A DNA stretch of 26,638 nt from Caryophanales bacterium UBA5026 (GTDB lineage: Bacteria; Bacillota_I; Bacilli_A; RF39; UBA660), in NCBI GenBank assembly GCA_002416285.1, contig DICM01000004.1:1-26638 (forward strand). The letters are read 5' to 3'. The notes below the pieces were generated by a model that was not told where the DNA came from, searched no databases, and saw only the letters and a program-made list of their open reading frames with translations. A program made the translations under genes and the position numbers. Below, one piece after another: positions 22,587 to 26,638 of this stretch (positions are counted from its first letter, which is position 1; the number at the start of each line of letters is the position of its first letter).

Positions 22587-25319
22587 ATGAATCATTCAAA
22601 AATTTATTTGGATTCTTATTTAGAAGCCGCAGAGAAAATTTGCATTAAAGCTGACTTTATAGAGAAGACACTATTAAAAAGATTTGTTAAATTTAATTCT
22701 GTAGAAGAGTTATTACAAGTAAAAAAACGTATGATTGCTAATCATAGACGTGAAAAAGGTATTTCAGAAATTGAATTTCAAAAGTATTATATAGCAGAGA
22801 TTGATAATAAAATTGAATTGAAACAAAAAGAGTTTAATGAAACTTTATTAAAAGAGCTTAATAAAGAAAGTGTAAGTGTAAAAGCAACTAAACTTTCTTT
22901 ACAAAAGAAAAAGCGATTTCAAGCACAAGTAGTTAAAATTTCTCGCCTTTTCACTTCAATTTCTATACCAAAATCATCTATAAGATTATTGAATATCAAC
23001 AGAAATGTTTTTACAAGTAAAAAATTTAAATTTTCAAAAGTAAGAGTAAAATTTGCAGCAGGAGCATTAGCAATGGGATTATCAGGTTTAGCATTGACTT
23101 CTTGTAATCCAAATGATCAAACTCAGCAACAAATAATAGAACAACAGCAACAACAAATAGATCAACAAAACGAGCAGATAAATAAGTTAATTGCAGCTTT
23201 AGAAAACCAGAATAAATCTCAATCGGGGACTAGTAACAGTGAGAACAAGAAAATATCAGAAAATTTATCTTTTGATATTCAAGATAATGAGCATTTGAAA
23301 CAATCAATTATTAATTATGTTAAAGATTCATTACCTAAAGGAAACCACTTTGACCAAGCTAATTTACGTGGGCAAGTTCGCAGTCTTATTAATACATTTT
23401 ATTTAATGCATATTGATCAATTTGATATGCAGTATGTAACTAATCTATATTGGAATAGCACTCAAACTACAAAAAGTATTTTTGATGATGCTATGGTACA
23501 GAAGAATTTTAGAGCAGTAGATTCTATTACATCTTCACTTGAGGGAAATACCATTTTAGATTTAACTCAATTGGATGCTGACAAGATAGGAAGTCAAATT
23601 GAATATGGAATGCGTTTAAATAATGCAACTATATATGATGCTTTAAAAAAGGGTGACAATACAACAGTTAGTTTAACTACAAAAAAAATGTCAGAGTTTT
23701 TACAAAGTTTAAAACAAGGTACTCCAACAACTAATTTACTATATTATAGTATGGCATTACGTGAAGCAAAAGTTATGAAAGAACACTTGGCTTATATAAA
23801 TTATGTTACATCTGCTAGAACAATTTTAGCAGATGGTACAGAAGAAAGTTTATATTATGGAATCAATAAATGTAGTACTTTTGATGATGTAATGTTATTG
23901 AAGTCAAATAATGGAATTTTATCTTATAATGAACAAATTATGTTGAGTTTATATGATCAATTGGAGCAACAATTTTCGTTGATGCCAATGTATTCTGTCA
24001 ATGTACCGGAGAATAATCAAAATATTGATTCACTTGTAGATAGCATTTGCGCAGAATTAATGAAGGATACTAATCTATTTAATACGTATGTAGCAAATCC
24101 AGCGTGGAGTACAAGTTTTGCTTCTAAGTCAACAATTCAAAAATCATCTTCGAAGAAAGCTGTTTCAGTAGGAACCACTACAGGAACAACAACTACGACT
24201 ACTACAACAGCTGATAGCTCTTCTATGACTTCTGAGCAAAAAGCACAAGCAGATCAACAAGCAAATTTGAGGAAATATATAAAAATTAATGGTATAATTA
24301 TTTATACAGATGAGCTGCAAAAATATAGTCGAGCTTTCTCGGAAGCATATAGTCTCGGATCAGATAATGCGGTTGATGATATAGAAGAGGGTTATTCACA
24401 AAAAGCAACGAGACATAAATATGATTATTTTGGTTATGATGTAGAGAGTGAAATTGATCCTTCGTGGGATAATAATAAATCTGATACTATTTGGGCAGAA
24501 TTTGTTAGAGGTTATAATGCAACTTGGTCAAGTTATAAATCAAAGAAAAAGGATGCGAATAAAGCAAATAATAAGGCTCAATCTGAATTTGTTTCAGTTC
24601 CCGAGAGAGTAGTTAATGAAGAAGTAATTGAAAATGGAACTGTGTCAAATCCTGATTTAAATCAGTCGACCCAAAACGGAAATTCAAATGAGATAGTAGA
24701 AGAAGGTAGATTACCTAACCCTGAATTAGATGGAGAAAATGAAAATCAAACAAATCAATCTGATAATTCTGGTAGTGCTAATAACAATTCTAATAATGAA
24801 GCTAATAATAATTCGACTATTATTAATGAAGGTACATATTTTGAACCAGTTGAAGAAAGTGAAAAGAATAGTTCTGTTGAAAAAATAGAACATGGAAAGA
24901 TTGATTCTGACTCTGCTACTTCTTCTAGTGAGGAAGTAATTGAAAGCGGTAGAGTGAATGCAAATTCAACATCAAACAACAATACTGAAACATCTCAAGA
25001 AGTTGAAACAAAAAGTGCTGAAGCTACTGTAAAAGAAGCACTTGACAGTGCGGGTCAATCGGATGTTAGTGTGACAGTAGAAGCACATACTGAATCTTAT
25101 TCTAATACTGATAAAAAAGAGGATACTGCTACTGGAACAACACTTTCATTTAATACATTCCGTGATTCATTTATAAAACAATTAAAAGAATTTAAACAAA
25201 TGCTTACTCCACAAAAGAATTTGACAAATTCAATGTATTGTTCAAATAAAACAGAAACGAATAGTTATGTAAAGACATTACAAAAAATTGAACCAGTAGT
25301 TCAATCTAAAACAATCTAA
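22587..25319 (+). CDS. Large surface protein with internal lipobox-like segment
   Basis: This 910-aa protein is not recognised. The start ATG 22587 follows AAAGGAGTG (22572-22580); an in-frame GTG at 22578 lies inside that ribosome site. Residues 1-150 are basic and helical and look cytoplasmic. A short hydrophobic stretch, FAAGALAMGLSGLALTSC, ends in a lipobox (LTSC, C173), as in lipoproteins but far from the N-terminus. A Gln-rich coiled coil follows (about 177-215), then a helical domain to about 515. A Thr run (TTTGTTTTTTTTA) leads to a second Tyr/Trp-rich part. Five degenerate repeats of (V/I)(V/I)E-x-G lie at DNA 24618-24965, followed by an acidic Ser/Asn/Glu tail. Probably exported; the role is unknown. 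Confidence 0.82.
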   Translation: MNHSKIYLDSYLEAAEKICIKADFIEKTLLKRFVKFNSVEELLQVKKRMIANHRREKGISEIEFQKYYIAEIDNKIELKQKEFNETLLKELNKESVSVKATKLSLQKKKRFQAQVVKISRLFTSISIPKSSIRLLNINRNVFTSKKFKFSKVRVKFAAGALAMGLSGLALTSCNPNDQTQQQIIEQQQQQIDQQNEQINKLIAALENQNKSQSGTSNSENKKISENLSFDIQDNEHLKQSIINYVKDSLPKGNHFDQANLRGQVRSLINTFYLMHIDQFDMQYVTNLYWNSTQTTKSIFDDAMVQKNFRAVDSITSSLEGNTILDLTQLDADKIGSQIEYGMRLNNATIYDALKKGDNTTVSLTTKKMSEFLQSLKQGTPTTNLLYYSMALREAKVMKEHLAYINYVTSARTILADGTEESLYYGINKCSTFDDVMLLKSNNGILSYNEQIMLSLYDQLEQQFSLMPMYSVNVPENNQNIDSLVDSICAELMKDTNLFNTYVANPAWSTSFASKSTIQKSSSKKAVSVGTTTGTTTTTTTTADSSSMTSEQKAQADQQANLRKYIKINGIIIYTDELQKYSRAFSEAYSLGSDNAVDDIEEGYSQKATRHKYDYFGYDVESEIDPSWDNNKSDTIWAEFVRGYNATWSSYKSKKKDANKANNKAQSEFVSVPERVVNEEVIENGTVSNPDLNQSTQNGNSNEIVEEGRLPNPELDGENENQTNQSDNSGSANNNSNNEANNNSTIINEGTYFEPVEESEKNSSVEKIEHGKIDSDSATSSSEEVIESGRVNANSTSNNNTETSQEVETKSAEATVKEALDSAGQSDVSVTVEAHTESYSNTDKKEDTATGTTLSFNTFRDSFIKQLKEFKQMLTPQKNLTNSMYCSNKTETNSYVKTLQKIEPVVQSKTI
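24618..24965 (+). repeat. Five degenerate VIExG-type peptide repeats
   Basis: Within the 910-aa protein the phrase recurs as EEVIENGTVSNPD, NEIVEEGRLPNPE, STIINEGTYFEP, VEKIEHGKIDSDS and EEVIESGRVNANS. The spacing is irregular, about 18 to 42 residues, and the linkers are rich in Asn, Ser and Glu. The DNA itself is diverged, so the repeats are old. Confidence 0.7.
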
Positions 25320-25343
25320 CAAGATCAATTGATCTTGTTTTTT
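25318..25343 (+). terminator. Terminator of the surface-protein operon
   Basis: A perfect 22-bp palindrome, AACAAGATCAATTGATCTTGTT, runs into a T run ending at 25343. It starts in the second base of the TAA stop codon. Confidence 0.85.
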
Positions 25344-25364
25344 GTAAAGTAGTTTTTCCTTTCG

Positions 25365-25393
25365 TTGACTTTGAAAATGAATTATGTTATTAT
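25365..25393 (+). promoter_or_regulatory. Promoter of the 25431 gene
   Basis: TTGACT (25365-25370), a 17-base spacer and TATTAT (25388-25393) with a TGT extended -10. GAGAGGAGGG is the ribosome site before ATG 25431. Confidence 0.78.
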
Positions 25394-25430
25394 AAATATA
25401 CCATAGACGAGTGTCGAGAGGAGGGTTTCC

Positions 25431-25853
25431 ATGAAAGAAAGCTATTTATTTGACTACATAAATGAGAATGAATTCCATAAATTAGAGAGATCATTAAAAA
25501 AATATAATATGCTTGCATATAAAAAACTTAATTTTGAATATTATCCAAAATTGAAAGAGGGAAACTTCCTTGGTAAACTAGTTTCGACCAATCAAAGTAA
25601 AGGTACTAAAACTTACGAATTAAAATTACCATCTGATGTTTTGTTTGAAAAGGTTCATGGAGATATTACACTTCATTATGTTATTTATGAACAGGAAAGA
25701 ATTGTAATGTTAGATACAATCTCACCAGAAGACATTTTAACGGAAGGACACCAGTCTGAACTTGTTACTTATAAGGGTGTCATGGTTTCTAAAGAACATG
25801 CAGATAAGGATATATTTAAAATCAATTTATTGAATATGTTAGAAAAGAGATAA
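25431..25853 (+). CDS. Small protein of unknown function
   Basis: This 140-aa soluble protein has no signal or membrane segment. A helical N-terminus (KESYLFDYINENEFHKLERS) is followed by what looks like a small beta-rich domain (GNFLGKLVS, KTYELKLPSDVLFEKVHGD, ITLHYVIYEQERIVMLDTI) and a C-terminal helix. I do not recognise the family. It has its own strong promoter and an excellent ribosome site, suggesting good expression. A hairpin starts in its last codons. The insertion sequence begins shortly downstream and does not interrupt it. Confidence 0.75.
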   Translation: MKESYLFDYINENEFHKLERSLKKYNMLAYKKLNFEYYPKLKEGNFLGKLVSTNQSKGTKTYELKLPSDVLFEKVHGDITLHYVIYEQERIVMLDTISPEDILTEGHQSELVTYKGVMVSKEHADKDIFKINLLNMLEKR

Positions 25854-25864
25854 TATCTCTTTTC
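25842..25864 (+). terminator. Hairpin at the end of the 25431 gene
   Basis: An 11-bp perfect stem (GAAAAGAGATA at 25842-25852 with TATCTCTTTTC at 25854-25864) is centred on the stop codon. T residues lie only in the arm itself, so it may act in both directions or serve as an mRNA end. Confidence 0.6.
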
Positions 25865-25865
25865 A

Positions 25866-25905
25866 GACTGTTGACAAATAAACTTGTAAACAGTCTTTTT
25901 ATTTT
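25866..25905 (+). terminator. Second terminator-like hairpin before the IS
   Basis: GACTGTT (25866-25872) pairs with AACAGTC (25889-25895), with a further ACAA/TTGT pairing inside, followed by a T-rich run. It could be the real host terminator or lie at the outer end of the insertion sequence. Confidence 0.6.
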
Positions 25906-25930
25906 ATTATAAATGTAGTATAATAAATAC

Positions 25931-25981
25931 ACGAGATATGACTTAGTTTAACCAATTTTGTCACATATATCTCGTTTTTTT
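25931..25981 (+). terminator. Terminator hairpin at the left end of the IS
   Basis: ACGAGATAT (25931-25939) and ATATCTCGT (25967-25975) form a perfect 9-bp stem, extended by GAC/GTC inside, and are followed by seven T. Placed just upstream of the transposase promoter, it would stop transcripts entering the element from outside. Confidence 0.72.
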
Positions 25982-26018
25982 GTACAAAATTTGATATAAT
26001 ATAAGTGGTTAAACTAAG
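25942..26018 (+). promoter_or_regulatory. Inverted repeat that can mask the transposase ribosome site
   Basis: CTTAGTTTAACCA (25942-25954) and TGGTTAAACTAAG (26006-26018) are perfect 13-bp inverted copies. The right arm runs into the Shine-Dalgarno AAGGAAG (26016-26022). The left arm sits in the loop of the terminator hairpin. Only transcripts that start outside the element would contain both arms. Confidence 0.65.
25992..26000 (+). promoter_or_regulatory. Internal transposase promoter (extended -10)
   Basis: TGA-TATAAT lies between the two arms of the inverted repeat. Transcription would begin near 26007, giving an mRNA that lacks the left arm. No good -35 is seen. Confidence 0.6.
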
Positions 26019-26031
26019 GAAGTGATTACAT

Positions 26032-26638
26032 ATGGCAATGACAAAAAGAGAAAAAAGACAATATTTAAGTGAAATAGTAAATTTAGAAGATATGATTCCA
26101 AGTGATCATTTTTTAAGAATAATAGAAAAACATTTTGATTGGAACTTTATATATGAAGAGGTAGAAAAACTATATTCTAGGGTTGGCAGAAGAAGTATCG
26201 ACCCTGTAGTTTTGATAAAAATTCATATATTAAAGTTCCTTTTTCATGAAGATAGTTTAAGAAAAACATATGAAAATTTAAAATATAATAATTTATATAG
26301 ATGGTTTATTGGATATAATTTATGTGAGGAAGTACCAGACCATTCGACCTATTCACAGAATTATAAAAGGAAATTTTGTAAGTTAGAACATGATTTACTT
26401 CAGACAGTATTTGATAAAGTAATCGAATTATTGATCAATTGGAATTGTTTAGATATGACAGCTGTTTATATTGATTCAACGCATACAAAAGCTTATGCCA
26501 ATAAAAAGAAAAATCATAAAGAAGTAGTCCGTATGGAAGCAAAAAAATATCAAAAAGAATTAGATTTAGAAATCGCTTTAAAAGGGTTACAAGAAGAAGA
26601 TTTAACAGATGAAGAGTATTTAGAAGAAGTAGAAAAAA
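26032..26638 (+). CDS. IS1182 family transposase, N-terminal part
   Basis: At least 202 residues are open to the window edge, so the gene is incomplete here. The N-terminal DUF772-like part reads LEDMIPSDHFLRIIEKHFDW, GRRSIDPVVLIKIHILKFLF and RWFIGYNL...VPDHSTYSQN, all typical of IS1182. The first catalytic Asp of the DDE nuclease is D148 in YIDSTHTKAYANKKK. A Lys/Glu-rich helical stretch follows, as in related enzymes. The start ATG 26032 has AAGGAAG nine bases before it; an in-frame ATG 26038 is the alternative. Whether the transposase is intact cannot be told from this window. Confidence 0.88.
   Translation, partial: MAMTKREKRQYLSEIVNLEDMIPSDHFLRIIEKHFDWNFIYEEVEKLYSRVGRRSIDPVVLIKIHILKFLFHEDSLRKTYENLKYNNLYRWFIGYNLCEEVPDHSTYSQNYKRKFCKLEHDLLQTVFDKVIELLINWNCLDMTAVYIDSTHTKAYANKKKNHKEVVRMEAKKYQKELDLEIALKGLQEEDLTDEEYLEEVEK

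Larger units (their letters stand above)
25931..26638 (+). mobile_element. Left part of an IS1182-like insertion sequence
   Basis: The element carries a transposase of IS1182/IS5-superfamily type and runs off the window end. The exact left boundary is unclear. It lies between the end of the 25431 gene and 25931, since the right end and its terminal repeat are not visible for comparison. Confidence 0.75.

Overview
The window is AT-rich and standard-code (UGG for Trp, UGA as stop). Every supported gene lies on the + strand. The order yqfC-yqfD-...-ybeY-dgkA-...-cdd-era-yqzL-recO is the classic Bacillota (Firmicutes) housekeeping cluster. Together with a DnaE-type second replicative polymerase, a divergent PAP2 (YuiD) protein and pyruvate phosphate dikinase, this points to a low-GC Gram-positive bacterium. 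My best guess is an uncultured gut Bacilli, Erysipelotrichia or RF39-like lineage. That placement is inference from gene content and base composition, not from any search.

Layout: (1) 58-3014, dnaE behind a near-perfect sigma-A promoter. (2) 3012-5285, a two-gene ABC-2 exporter of NatAB type ending in a terminator. (3) 5329-7258, a single-gene unit for a 573-aa protein with a type IV prepilin N-terminus fused to two nearly identical LamG-like domains. (4) 7304-13098, the long yqfC-yqfD-vanZ-ybeY-dgkA-X-cdd-era-yqzL-recO cluster. Many of its genes overlap; X is unrecognised, and yqzL is only 34 codons. (5) 13256-15627, a YuiD-like protein, a translationally coupled pair of unknowns (the first looks like a metalloprotease fold that has lost its zinc ligands), and a XerC/D-type recombinase. 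(6) 15859-17030, a helical-repeat protein and a decayed NUDIX hydrolase fragment. (7) 17092-20953, ppdK, a PfkB-family sugar kinase and a stand-alone Smr protein. (8) 20967-25343, two large surface proteins behind tandem promoters. (9) 25365-25905, a small unknown gene. (10) From about 25931 to the window end, the left part of an IS1182-like insertion sequence, with its transposase cut off by the window edge.

The exported or surface-facing material is the most unusual part. It comprises the pilin-LamG fusion and the 21114-25319 pair. One member of that pair has a lipobox-like signal placed about 170 residues inside the protein, followed by a coiled coil, a Thr run and five degenerate repeats. 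Most promoters I can see share an extended -10 (TGn-TATAAT-like). Several terminators begin inside the stop codon of the gene they end. No rRNA, tRNA, CRISPR array or clear riboswitch was seen.
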